Source: Cubamyces lactineus (Eukaryota > Basidiomycota > Agaricomycetes > Polyporales > Polyporaceae). From it: a DNA stretch of 64,000 nucleotides. The translations under genes were made by a program, and so were the position numbers. Below the pieces are notes generated by a model. It was not told the DNA's origin, did not search any database, and saw only the letters and a program-made list of their open reading frames with translations. Where the stretch lies: NCBI GenBank assembly GCA_022376465.1, contig JACDTU010000009.1, positions 682,001 through 746,000 of the forward strand, read 5' to 3'. Positions 8,657 to 17,287 of the stretch are shown one piece after another. How positions within the stretch are numbered: position 1 is the first letter of the stretch; each line of letters starts with the position of its first letter.

Positions 8657-10521
8657 GTCTCAAAATCTGTAGCCCTGAGTGCGTTAATAGAAATATTGTC
8701 CTCTTCGTCCTCTTCGTCCTCTTCGTCTGAGATCTCCTCAGACTCGTCCTCTAAGTCCTCGTCGGTAACCTGTCGTACCTTCCGACTGACGGGTTTGCCG
8801 GGCTTCTTAGGTTTAGAAGGACAGTCTCTGGAAATATGTCCCGGCTTCCTGCACCGGAAACATAGTCCCTTGTCTTGCAGCTCCTGTCTCTCCTTGACAG
8901 AGAGCTTGTTAATATCGAGCGAGTCGTCCTCGATATTAACCGTCTTGACATTCTTCCTAGTCTTCGAGGTTTTGGCCTTGCGTCCTCTGCGATTAGCCAA
9001 AATCTTCTCCGTAAGGTGATAGCTATGGTCGATCTCCTTAGTCCTAGTCATCCACTCTTCAATGGTCGTCGGCGGAGGGTACGACATGGATATCTTCTTA
9101 AGTAAATATTCTGGAAGCGCATTCCTGTACAGGGCCAGTTGCGCTGCTGGGTCCAGAATTTTTCCCTTGAGAGCTAGATCCATGAACCTCGCATTGAACT
9201 CATCAACTGAAGAGTAGTCCTTGAGCTGTATTGTCGTGAGATTAACCATAGAGTCATCCACCTCGTCTACTGGGGCAAATGCGAGCAGGAAATTTCTCTT
9301 GAAGACCGGCCAAGAGTCAAATCCTCGATAGACTCCCGGTCTAATTTCCTCTTCAGCTCGCTGAATTGTGATGTCCTTCCAGTAGTTTATATTGTCCCCT
9401 TCCATGAAGGATAGGGCCGTCGCCACCTTCGTGTAATCATTAACGAAGTCGTGGGGTCGCGCCGTGAACAACAGGAACAGTTGATTGAGGAAGGACCTGG
9501 TTTTGTCTCGGTCTCCGTTGAAGACCTCAGGGTCCTTGATCTTGCCCTTTCCGTGTCCTTGCGGCGCATTTCCTGGAACTTCTTGCGGTTCCGGGTCTGG
9601 GTCTGGTCCTGGTGGTCCTCCTCCTGGGGAGTAGGGATCTGAAGGCTCAGGGTCAGGCCGACCTCCGGGCCTACCTGGTCCGCCTCCTCCTCCACCTCCA
9701 GAAGGATTGATAACTCCTCCAGAAATTGCCGTTGCCCGAGGGGCTGGTCCACTTGATAAAGACCCGTATCTTTCTCCTTCTGAGCCTTGCCCTTGCGGAG
9801 TGAACGCATATCTATGGGCTCCAGAAATGGACTCTCCTGTCGCTGTTCCCGACATGTACGATGGTACTGATTTTCGTACAAATTCTGGGGTTGCGCTGCG
9901 ACCAGTATACTCCAATTCAGATTTAGTCTCCTCGACCTCTGTCTGAATATGCTCTTCTCTCGGTTCAGGTGTTTCTGCCTCGACCCGAGTGTCTTCTGTT
10001 TTCGGTGCAGGTACTACGACCTTAATCCGAATAGTTTCTTCGATTTTCGGTTCAGGTGCTTCGACCGTCGTCCGAAAAGTCTCGTCCTCCTTGTCCGAGT
10101 CCTCTACCTTAGGCGGTTCGGTCTCCTTTCCTTTCTCCTTGAAGGATGGACCTGATTCCTTAGGTGATTCGGATTCTTGAGGTTTTGGGGTTCCTACTCT
10201 TGAAGTCGGAAACGATCCTGACACAACTCTCGGACTATTAATCCGACCAGTAGCTTTTCCAGCAAGTAGTGGCTTCTTGACTAACGCGGGTTGTCGTCCG
10301 TGGGTGTTAGTAATATCCCGCTCTTGTGAAGAGTGTGTTAGGATTAAAGCCGATGCGTGCTTGACGTTTGGAACCTCCTTAGTGTTGTACCGAAGTGGAC
10401 ACCTTTCGTTGGTGCAAAAATTCCACTTGTCTACGCTTTCTCGATAGTATACGTCCCGAGCTTTGTCGGAGTTGTAGAGATGATATAACCTTGAACAACT
10501 ATATGGTTCAGCTGAACTCAT
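8647..10521 (-). CDS. gag: Gag structural protein with CCHC zinc knuckle (624 aa)
   Basis: The ATG at 10,521 is the first AUG of the predicted transcript. The N-terminal half is low-complexity (Pro/Glu/Thr-rich, then a Gly run near residue 290). A Retrotrans_gag-like core follows from about residue 345 (FNGDRDKTRSFLNQL onward). The zinc knuckle CFRCRKPGHISRDC lies near residue 567, for genomic RNA binding. The C-terminus is acidic. The stop codon TAG lies directly after the slippery heptamer. The start overlaps the stop of the preceding frame as ATGA. Gag forms the virus-like particle in which reverse transcription occurs. Confidence 0.93.
   Translation of the reverse strand: MSSAEPYSCSRLYHLYNSDKARDVYYRESVDKWNFCTNERCPLRYNTKEVPNVKHASALILTHSSQERDITNTHGRQPALVKKPLLAGKATGRINSPRVVSGSFPTSRVGTPKPQESESPKESGPSFKEKGKETEPPKVEDSDKEDETFRTTVEAPEPKIEETIRIKVVVPAPKTEDTRVEAETPEPREEHIQTEVEETKSELEYTGRSATPEFVRKSVPSYMSGTATGESISGAHRYAFTPQGQGSEGERYGSLSSGPAPRATAISGGVINPSGGGGGGGPGRPGGRPDPEPSDPYSPGGGPPGPDPDPEPQEVPGNAPQGHGKGKIKDPEVFNGDRDKTRSFLNQLFLLFTARPHDFVNDYTKVATALSFMEGDNINYWKDITIQRAEEEIRPGVYRGFDSWPVFKRNFLLAFAPVDEVDDSMVNLTTIQLKDYSSVDEFNARFMDLALKGKILDPAAQLALYRNALPEYLLKKISMSYPPPTTIEEWMTRTKEIDHSYHLTEKILANRRGRKAKTSKTRKNVKTVNIEDDSLDINKLSVKERQELQDKGLCFRCRKPGHISRDCPSKPKKPGKPVSRKVRQVTDEDLEDESEEISDEEDEEDEEDNISINALRATDFETGF
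8650..8656 (-). promoter_or_regulatory. -1 ribosomal frameshift heptamer GGGTTTT at gag/pol junction
   Basis: In the gag frame the codons are ACG GGT TTT TAG. The heptamer G GGT TTT fits X XXY YYZ, and a one-base backward slip reads GGG TTT TTA GGC straight into the pol frame. The gag stop follows immediately. A downstream pseudoknot was not modelled. Confidence 0.8.
10518..10521 (-). promoter_or_regulatory. ATGA stop/start overlap between the AUG-less frame and gag
   Basis: ATG of gag (10,521-10,519) and TGA of the upstream frame (10,520-10,518) overlap. This arrangement is typical of termination-reinitiation coupling. Confidence 0.7.
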
Positions 10522-11414
10522 ACACGTTGTGCTTGTCGTAGGAAAGCCTGATGTAGTTCCCTAGCTCGGAGGCAACTACAAAATTTCCTAAGATTTTCTT
10601 CGAGGTCTATATCTGCGTAGTTCTCCGGATTGAGGACCTTTGCTCGCAGGTAGTCAATCTGGTTCTGAAGATATCCCGCAAAGTTCCGTACCCTCGTTGG
10701 AGGCGTAACAGCTTGTCTTGGAATAAATTCGAGTGTCTGGATGACCTGAGTTATGTATCGATGGGCTCGTTCGAGAGTCGCGTGATATCTCCTCGTGAAG
10801 TCTTCCTGTCCTAGTACTTCCAAGTTATCTGCTATAACTCGAAGTGTATCGATCGCGTGCACCGGAAGCTGTGTTCTCCGATAGAATATCCCTGCCGTTG
10901 AGGATGCTTCTTCAACACTAGTTTCTGGAGTCGATCGATCCGAACTATCCGTTCCTGGACTCGCTCGGGTTGGAATGGGTACGCCTATTGCTACTCCTGA
11001 TTCCGCCTGAATGGCCAGAGAATTCCTATATTCTCTCCACTCGTCTGTTCTCTGAAACGCGGGTTCTTGTTCCGATACTCGAGTGCTCCGACCCGACGAT
11101 GTCGAACTGGTACTTTCTACGTAAGGGATTGTCGAGCTAAAACCTCTTATCAAGGGGAATGGGGATCCTCCTGGCGATCTTGGGAGAGCAACTATATTCT
11201 CCGGGATCGCGAGTGGTGGTAAGCTCGGCAGTGTTTTGTTCCTTCCGCCTAGTACCCTGGGTGATTGTCGCAATGGGGGTTGTGTAGTTCCCTCCGTATT
11301 GACTATCGTCTCTCTGTACGTTACGAGCAAGAGAGAGTTCTGATGCGTTTCGTAGTCGTTGTCTTCCGACGTAGGCCTCTGCACTTTTAACAAGTGGAGG
11401 GTTAAAGCTTTCAG
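10518..11414 (-). CDS. AUG-less upstream frame (ORF0) of the retrotransposon, about 298 codons
   Basis: The open frame runs from a TAG inside the 5' LTR to the TGA overlapping gag. It contains no ATG codon. The encoded sequence looks like real protein: a Ser/Thr/Pro-rich first half, then a helical part with QLPVHAIDTLRVIADNLEVL, TQVIQTLEFIPRQ and YLQNQIDYLRAKVLNPENYA. A CTG at 11,414-11,412 with A at -3 (within the primer-binding site) is a possible near-cognate start; a TTG at 11,393 is another. No homology recognised; it may be a Gag N-terminal extension or separate capsid-associated protein. It could alternatively be a structured leader that is open by selection for lack of AUGs. The start chosen here is an inference. 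Confidence 0.55.
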   Translation of the reverse strand: MKALTLHLLKVQRPTSEDNDYETHQNSLLLVTYRETIVNTEGTTQPPLRQSPRVLGGRNKTLPSLPPLAIPENIVALPRSPGGSPFPLIRGFSSTIPYVESTSSTSSGRSTRVSEQEPAFQRTDEWREYRNSLAIQAESGVAIGVPIPTRASPGTDSSDRSTPETSVEEASSTAGIFYRRTQLPVHAIDTLRVIADNLEVLGQEDFTRRYHATLERAHRYITQVIQTLEFIPRQAVTPPTRVRNFAGYLQNQIDYLRAKVLNPENYADIDLEENLRKFCSCLRARELHQAFLRQAQRV

Positions 11415-11417
11415 TCT
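11406..11417 (-). other. Primer-binding site, complementary to the LTR (self-priming)
   Basis: Two bases after the 5' LTR, the minus strand reads AGACTGAAAGCT. It is an exact complement of AGCTTTCAGTCT inside the LTR at 11,597-11,586. It does not begin with TGG, the usual start of tRNA-primed sites. Confidence 0.75.
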
Positions 11418-11585
11418 AATGTTACGCTTTCGAGCGTGACTCTTAAACTATCAAGCCTTAAGACGTCAATGAATAGAGAGCTTGTATCTATTCAGCTACT
11501 AGCCCTAGCTTGTCGAAGATAAGCGCGTAGTAGTATTTGCAGTTGAAAGCGAGTTAACGAGCAACCAAAGTCGTATTTCGCGAAG

Positions 11586-11597
11586 AGACTGAAAGCT
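11586..11597 (-). other. Predicted transcript 5' end / self-primer
   Basis: AGCTTTCAGTCT starts 32 nt downstream of the first T of the TATA box, where transcription would be expected to begin. It would therefore be the first 12 nt of the RNA and can pair with the primer-binding site. Confidence 0.65.
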
Positions 11598-11621
11598 GAG
11601 GGTCGCTCTATGGCGTCGCCT

Positions 11622-11629
11622 CTTATATA
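11622..11629 (-). promoter_or_regulatory. TATA box of the 5' LTR
   Basis: The minus strand reads TATATAAG, followed at a canonical distance by the predicted RNA start at 11,597. Confidence 0.75.
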
Positions 11630-11969
11630 CATGTATACCAGCCTGTAGACGGAACGTTCTAGCGTATACAAGGACTTTCTGGTGCGTAGTAGTCAGCGCT
11701 AGTCGAACCTAGTAACACTGTGGCAGTGCTGCTGTGTACTGTGCAGAAGCGCTGTGCACTGCGCGGAAGCGACTGTGCACTGTGCAGAAGTAACTGTGCA
11801 TGGAAAGTCCTAGAGCATCCTAGATAATACGAGACTGTTCCATAGAATCCGCCATATACAATCGTAGCTGGAGTCCCAGAGCCTACCATACTTGTATCGT
11901 ACAGAGTAAGTACTAGAAACCGTTACCAGTTCGTCGAGACGTCGCAATACCTATTGTACATTCGTAACA

Positions 11970-11974
11970 CCCGG
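11970..11974. repeat. Target-site duplication of the LTR retrotransposon, right
   Basis: CCCGG, matching 3045-3049. Confidence 0.95.
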
Positions 11975-12021
11975 CGGGTGTTTGAGCAAGATGGCAGTTA
12001 CCTCATATGTCGCTACAATAG

Positions 12022-15000
12022 TCACATATCCTCATCCTCATAATCTGATACTTCCGAGTCCGCATCCTGCCCTCCGTTGTCATCGCCCTCGTCTAGTATA
12101 TCTTCGTCTTCCGAGTGCTCGTGGAACCCTTCTGCATCCCCATCCATGCCGTCCTGACCACTGACATACTCGTAGTAGCCGACAACAAGCTCGCCGTCGA
12201 CGAGCTGCATGCTCCCTCCCGTCAACTCTATAGGATCCCCGCTCAAGTCATCTTCAACTGGCTCCACGTCGTCGTCGAGTTCTTCATCGCTGTGGTTGCT
12301 ACGCTCACTTTCCTCTTCTGAGTCAGCAGCGGCATGGTCCCGGCCCACGTCTACGTTGTTCGTAAGTGGCTGTCCTTCTGAAGTGCAACCCTCATGTTGC
12401 GGATTGGACGCCGGCCGAGTGGTACGTGCTTGAGCCCGTGTGCTCTCCAGTATAAATCTTTTCAGCTTCTTCTTCTGCAGCTCTCTTACACCTTTGGCGA
12501 AGGTATTCACGGCCTCCACGGAGTCCTCGTAGGAGCGTCCACTGCGGAAGACATGCAACTGCTCTGACCGGTACGTTTCGAGTAACTTCCTGATCTCTGG
12601 TCGGCTGTGAGGGTCAGGGTGGTGTCCTCGACGTCTGGCAAGTCCGACGCCTGCGCCCCAGACATCTTTAAGCTCAATGAAGTGGTAGACATTCGGGGAG
12701 ATGACTTCGCGAAGGAACGGGTTGTCCCAATCGGCATCTTTCCGAGTGATAGCGTCCTCGAGCTGTTCGTTGATGTGCTCTTCAAACAGATCGCCCTCCA
12801 GCGTTTTGCCGGGACGTCCTGTAGGATTGACTAGCCAGTTCTTCAGGAAGGTGCGGCGAAGTGACTCGCTTGCCTCGAGTTCAAGGCTACAAGTCTGTTC
12901 AAGCATGTAACCACCGTACTTGGTATGGCTTGAACCCTCAAACTTGAACATCATGATCTAGCTCTTTTTGGTGAGCTCTTTACATCCTTCTAACAAAGGC
13001 ATACATGACTAACCTTGAGGTCATTCCACAGCCGGCCGACATCTCCTACTGCTACTGCCTCCGCGGCGTCTCGGGACAGCATCGTGTCCATGATGAACAA
13101 GATGGACTGCGCGAGGCTTCGATCTCCGGTGAATGTACTCTCTCCTCCATTCGTGGTAGCTGTTGACTTTGCTGTAACAGAGCTTGGCTCAGACGTCCAG
13201 GCAGTGCCCATTGTCCACCCCGCCTCTGTGGCAGCCTCTTCACCCTCCATAGCATTGTACCAGGCACGTTGGCATGAATAGCGCGCATGCAAAACCTTCG
13301 CAGCGTCTCGGAGCTCATCAAGGGTCGGTAACTTCTCCTCTGCAGCGAGTTTATCAAAGAACTGAAACAGATCGTCCGTGTTGTAGTGGATTCTACAGAA
13401 TCGCAAAGGTGAGAACCTAAACCTAAACCCCAAGCCTGGTCTGATGTAGTATACATACCGCCAGCAGTCTAGAAGGCGCGCATCTAGAACAATGTATGCA
13501 AGATAGCACGCAGGGTAGTAGTCGACCTTCTTCAGGTTTGAGGGTTCCTTCTGATCGATCTTGGCAGCACTGTGGCCAAGCGCAGATGGATCGGTGGTGA
13601 AGCGCTTCCCGAAGTGGACCTCGAAGATCATGCTGAGGTATGTCCATTGCGTGTGCCACGTTTCCAAGAAAGGCATGACAATGTCGAAGCGGCGAAAGTC
13701 GTTGTCTTGAAACTGCAGCTGATTCTTGATCTGGACCAGCTTCTCGAAGGTAAGGCCGTCACCGCCGACCGGGAGCAGGCGTGGCATGTGCGAGGTGTCA
13801 GTCTGCCCTAGCTGTCCCAGAAAGTCCACGAGCGTATCCCGTAGGTCAGTCATGATTGCTTCGTTCTTAGCGACGGTTCCTAACGCATGTATTGGCGTCT
13901 TCGTGTGTGATGCAGGAGAGGACATCTTCAAGTTGTCCGTCCGATACAGATCTGCGACTTGTGTCCGATAGCCCGCAAGCGCAGGCACGTAGCGCACCAA
14001 GACTTGGACCCATTGGAGAACAAAGCAAGACTCCGAGTAGTCCCAGTCTACGAGCTCCACCAGCTTGTTGACAGTGAGCCCCTTCCGGGGGTTCTGCGCA
14101 ATTCTCTGCCGTCGGTCATCCAGATCTGCTGCCGATGGCTCAAACTCGAGAGCCTCCGCAACCGTCCCTGCCACGCCGATCTCCATGACATTCTCACGTC
14201 CCATCCTGCGGTCGCGCTGCTTGTGGTATTGCTGAACGTTGTCAATGCGCATGATCGGCCATCGATCCCGGTCCCACCCCAGCTCCGCAATCACCTTTCT
14301 CTCCTGAGCGGCAAGTCTTTGAAGCATTCGGTACGTAGCACTCCAGCTCAACGTCTGACCGACCTGGCTACCATAGTCAAACAGGCTGCGCGGGATGCCA
14401 CATGCGAAGTACATGACTGAGCGGGCTGTTGGAAGAAGCCTTGCAAACCGCGTCCGTGAGAAGTTGAGCGTACTGAGGACCTCGGTCGCCACCTAGTCAG
14501 ATATGTGAGGATTCTTCCCTTTCGTTATGAGCATCGGACTGACCACTCCTGGTGGGCGTGACTTCCGGGCCACCACAGTGCCTGTATCATCATTCTTCTT
14601 CACCACCGGTGTCGCCAGTTCCGTGAGAAGCTTCAATGCGAGTGGCTGATATTTGGTGAGGATTCTGTTGACATTTGTAACCGTGTCCTGACCAATGTCA
14701 TCCCAGGATGGCTCCCGATGTCCATGCTGAGCCAGCGCACTACCATGCAGCCCACACGCGCCCTTTACTGCCCTTCTCTGCTCGACGCGAAGCCGCTTCT
14801 GACACAGCTGCATTGACATCGAGGTCAGAGCTACCCGTGCATGACGAGCATCTTCCCAGCACTGTTCTAGTGAGTACATCTTCCCATGCTCAGCATGTGT
14901 ACGCTTTGGACGCCCTGCCTCGTCATGTAGCCATGCTGACATGATCTCAGCGACTGTGTGCCGCATCTGACCGGCGAGGAAGGTTCCCACAATTGTGCCA

Positions 15001-15695
15001 TGTCGAAGGTCACGATGGACAGGGTTACCTCGCTCATCCTCCAGTCAAAAGAGCTGATACAGGAAGTCGGCGACGGTCCAGTTGATCGCCTTGAGCTCGT
15101 CAAGTATCTTTGTAAGTTTCTGACTGCGGTTCAACCGAGCCTTTTTGACAGATGCCGACGGCGTGATAGCTGGGTTAGCCTTGGCAGGAGCTAATACAGT
15201 ATAAGGGCATCGTTCCAACTGTTTTGGTTATGATTTGTATACGTACTACATACTGCTGGGCCTGGGTACTGAGCGTGCCTGGGTGACTCTTTGCGGGGAC
15301 TTTGATCTATGACTGTGTCTGACAGAATTCCGCTGGGCAAACAATCTTCTGACTCTTCCGTAGCGACTGAGGTTTACAATGATTATTACATCTGCCAGGC
15401 AACCCGAAAGACGGGTCCAGCTCTTACAGTGTAGGCTTGGACTCTGATGTCTCTGCGTGAATATACTCTCTTCGTATGCTGTACTCCGACTGAATGGACT
15501 CGGCGTGACAAAAGGCGAATCAAGATAGCGAGGCGATGGCACCTTGCTTGTTGACGGTGTCTGAGGCCTCAGGTCGCGCATTGCTTTCACTGAGCTGAAG
15601 GGGCTCTGAGCAGTAAGAACTTCGTACTTCACCAGGCTCGTCCTCGCCCTCTGGCATCCATGACTCATATGAATGACAGCATGAGACATAATCAT
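12022..15695 (-). CDS. DUF6589 protein, candidate transposase, left copy
   Basis: Exons on the minus strand: 15,695-15,254, 15,190-14,544, 14,492-13,459, 13,392-13,014 and 12,957-12,022. Introns are 51-66 nt GT-AG and the phases agree, giving 1,145 codons. The frame holds one in-frame TGA at 15,047-15,045 (codon 196). The DUF6589 signature is clear: RIDNVQ (D447), LLPVGGDGLTFEKL (D608), ETWHTQWTYL, DPSALGHSAAK, SNLKKVDYYP and, after the introns, FEGSSHTKYGGYMLEQTC and IELKDVW. The tail is very acidic. Conserved Asp residues in such blocks fit an RNase H-like nuclease, but that is inference. The 5' exon (Ser/Pro/Arg-rich) is the least certain part. Confidence 0.85.
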
Positions 15696-15756
15696 GCTGA
15701 CTGCTCGAATTCTCTCATTGGCTCGTGATCAGATAAGCGCCAAAGCCTGGAGCTAT

Positions 15757-15782
15757 GTGCCAAGGGGGGGGTAAAGAGCGCG
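15757..15782 (-). promoter_or_regulatory. 26-bp C8 promoter motif upstream of DUF6589 gene (left copy)
   Basis: The minus strand contains TTTACCCCCCCCTTGGCAC preceded by CGCGCTC, 62 bp upstream of the DUF6589 ATG. One mismatch to 577-602. Confidence 0.55.
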
Positions 15783-16064
15783 TAAAGGTGCAGACCGTTA
15801 TAAGAGAACGATCGATTGTCATCGGACTCTATTACGGTTAGCAACGGAGACTAGGTTTAGCGCCATTCCGGTTCTGCTGCAACCGCTCGATGCTGAGATG
15901 CTGAGAGCTCTGCAGCCTCTGCGCTCCTGCCACTACTATATGCTACTGAGCGTCCACCTCTAGGATTTCGCTATGCCTTTCGATGGGCCAATGAAGCCTC
16001 TGCAGTGGACTTGTCCTCTCTCAGGACTGCCTGAACCACGCCCGTTGCAACTTAACATCGAGAC

Positions 16065-16517
16065 GTGTGGGCTCTACCGACGCAGGACTTGTACTTCCGA
16101 AGCAAGGATGAACCCTACCTGTCTGCGACCACCATCAGCTCTCCGTCCCCCACTGCCAGCTGGCCCTCCTTTACGTCGCCAACCCTCACACCATGCTCGC
16201 CTGTTCAATCATTCGCGCCGAGTACTGTCCTCAATCAGACAATCCTCGCGACGGGTCACTCTGCAGAAACTAATCCATATAGCTATCCCATGACGCCGTT
16301 ACATCCCCGACGTCTCTCTACTGTGTTGAACATCCACCATCATTCCCCGTTACCCTTAGTTCCCTCCGTGTACACCCAGGCTCCACCACTGCGCCCTTGT
16401 AAACGCAAACACGATGAAAGCGATCCGATGCCGTACTCCACGCCACCGCCCCCGTCCCGACCACGCAAATATCACACCTCTCAGGATAAACTAAGTATTG
16501 TACTTGCTTTCCTTTAG
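16065..16517 (+). pseudogene. Truncated 5' end of a second DUF6589-type gene (left copy)
   Basis: A 150-codon frame, Ser/Thr/Pro-rich, ends in RPRKYHTSQDKLSIVLAF and a stop. Its end resembles RLNRSQKLTKILDEL in the full DUF6589 gene of the same element, just before the conserved domain starts. The frame stops at the junction with a truncated helicase start on the other strand. It is divergent from the full DUF6589 gene and shares its upstream region (15,696-15,972). I infer a deletion remnant; a small lineage-specific protein is possible. Confidence 0.5.
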
Positions 16518-16630
16518 TCATGAGGGGGGTAGCCTAGTTCATCAAGGATAATCCGGCGGCATAAGGCTTGCTCATCGGAAGAGCTAAATGTATAGTAGGC
16601 TCTCTGACCTGGCTGAGAAGTGTTGTCCAT
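16514..16630 (-). pseudogene. Truncated 5' end of a second helicase gene (left copy)
   Basis: The fragment begins MDNTSQPG and reads FSSSDEQALCRRIILDELGY then PPHD before a stop. It aligns with the start of the full helicase (FVFSTAEGRILVRRVLQKKL then PYTPHD), including the initial Met. It ends exactly where the conserved YQLEG motif should begin. So only about 38 codons of a related helicase remain, tail-to-tail with the truncated DUF6589 start. Confidence 0.6.
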
Positions 16631-16821
16631 TAGAGGGGCATAGTATAATGTAGCAGACAATGTAGCTGAGTAGTATGAATTTGAAGTTCTCCAGTACATC
16701 GACGCGACGTGAAATAAGCGCCGGTGTATAGATCTTGACGCGTCGTCGGAGATCAACTTGCGGCTGACAAATTCGAAAACCAGAGGCTCGTACTACAGGG
16801 CGGCAAATGCAAGCAGACTAG

Positions 16822-16829
16822 CATTGACC
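16822..16829. repeat. Target-site duplication, left transposon, inner copy
   Basis: CATTGACC, equal to 381-388. Confidence 0.9.
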
Positions 16830-17287
16830 CCTCTGCTACAACCAAACCATCGCTTTTGTCTCTCGTACAACTCTTTGTACCTTTGCAAAAATTCTCATGC
16901 ATCCGCCTATGTTGCATATGGGCCCTTGTTTTGCCATGTACTGTGTCCAACTCAATATCAGTACATATCAATTCGCGGCAAGGCTTCGCGCATGGCAGAG
17001 TAATCAATGGCCGCACGGAAAGCGGCCCAGCCCAGAGCCAATGAACAGGTACGAGGCGGCTTGTAAATTTCCACAGTCATGTTGTATCGCGGGAAAACCT
17101 TCACACCACATCTCAATTTCCGATTGCAAAACAACATGTCTATCGTACAAATGCTAGCGCGCTTAAGCAAAACCCCTCGCTTTGGAGTGAATATGGCCCA
17201 TTGAGAGAAGACACAGTGCAAGCTCATTCATCCATAAACTCGGCCTGGCTCAATATGTCAGTCATGTGCAAGGTGATACTGTGCCGT
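16830..17287. other. Intergenic, 3' side of the aldo-keto reductase
   Basis: No convincing gene. Short frames on both strands lack splice-consistent extensions. Confidence 0.5.

Larger units (their letters stand above)
3050..11969 (-). mobile_element. Ty3/gypsy chromodomain LTR retrotransposon (chromovirus), apparently full length
   Basis: This is an 8,920-bp element with 550-bp LTRs starting TGTTAC and ending GTAACA. It has a 5-bp CCCGG duplication and an exact empty site in the other transposon copy. Coding order on the minus strand: an AUG-less frame, gag with a zinc knuckle, then pol with protease, RT, RNase H, integrase and chromodomain, and a third ORF. Integrase after RT/RNase H plus the chromodomain place it in the chromovirus lineage of Ty3/gypsy. 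The complementarity of primer-binding site and LTR resembles Tf1/sushi elements. LTRs read as identical and the main frames are open, so the insertion is young. It post-dates the host transposon, because only one copy carries it. Confidence 0.97.
11420..11969 (-). repeat. 5' LTR of the retrotransposon
   Basis: 550 bp; promoter-bearing LTR for the minus-strand transcript. The U3 part holds three to four copies of a 20-21 bp repeat of the type CTGTGCACTGTGCAGAAG (11,731-11,801), a possible upstream activating array. Confidence 0.96.
389..16821 (+). mobile_element. DUF6589/RecQ-helicase DNA transposon, left copy (carries an LTR-retrotransposon)
   Basis: This copy matches 19,537-27,044 in inverted orientation. 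Left plus right coordinates sum to 27,433 outside the retrotransposon and to 36,358 inside it; the difference of 8,925 is the retrotransposon plus one 5-bp duplication. Without that insert the unit is 7,508 bp. Ends read TTGTCTCCCC and, on the other strand, (C)TAGTCTGCTT, giving only a very short imperfect terminal inverted repeat (T.GTCT.C). The 8-9 bp CATTGACC duplication flanks it. Gene order: helicase (+), DUF6589 gene (-), truncated second DUF6589 start (+), truncated second helicase start (-). The translated frames I compared are identical between copies. Helicase orientation is taken as plus. Confidence 0.9.

Noticed and set aside
577..15782. The C8 motif as the terminal inverted repeat of a smaller element
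   Set aside because: Homology between the copies continues beyond the motif on both sides and ends exactly at the 8-bp duplications; the motif is subterminal and promoter-proximal.
12022..16821. Many long antisense frames opposite the DUF6589 gene and elsewhere
   Set aside because: They mirror the codon structure of real genes, lack domains and splice consistency, and are treated as shadows.
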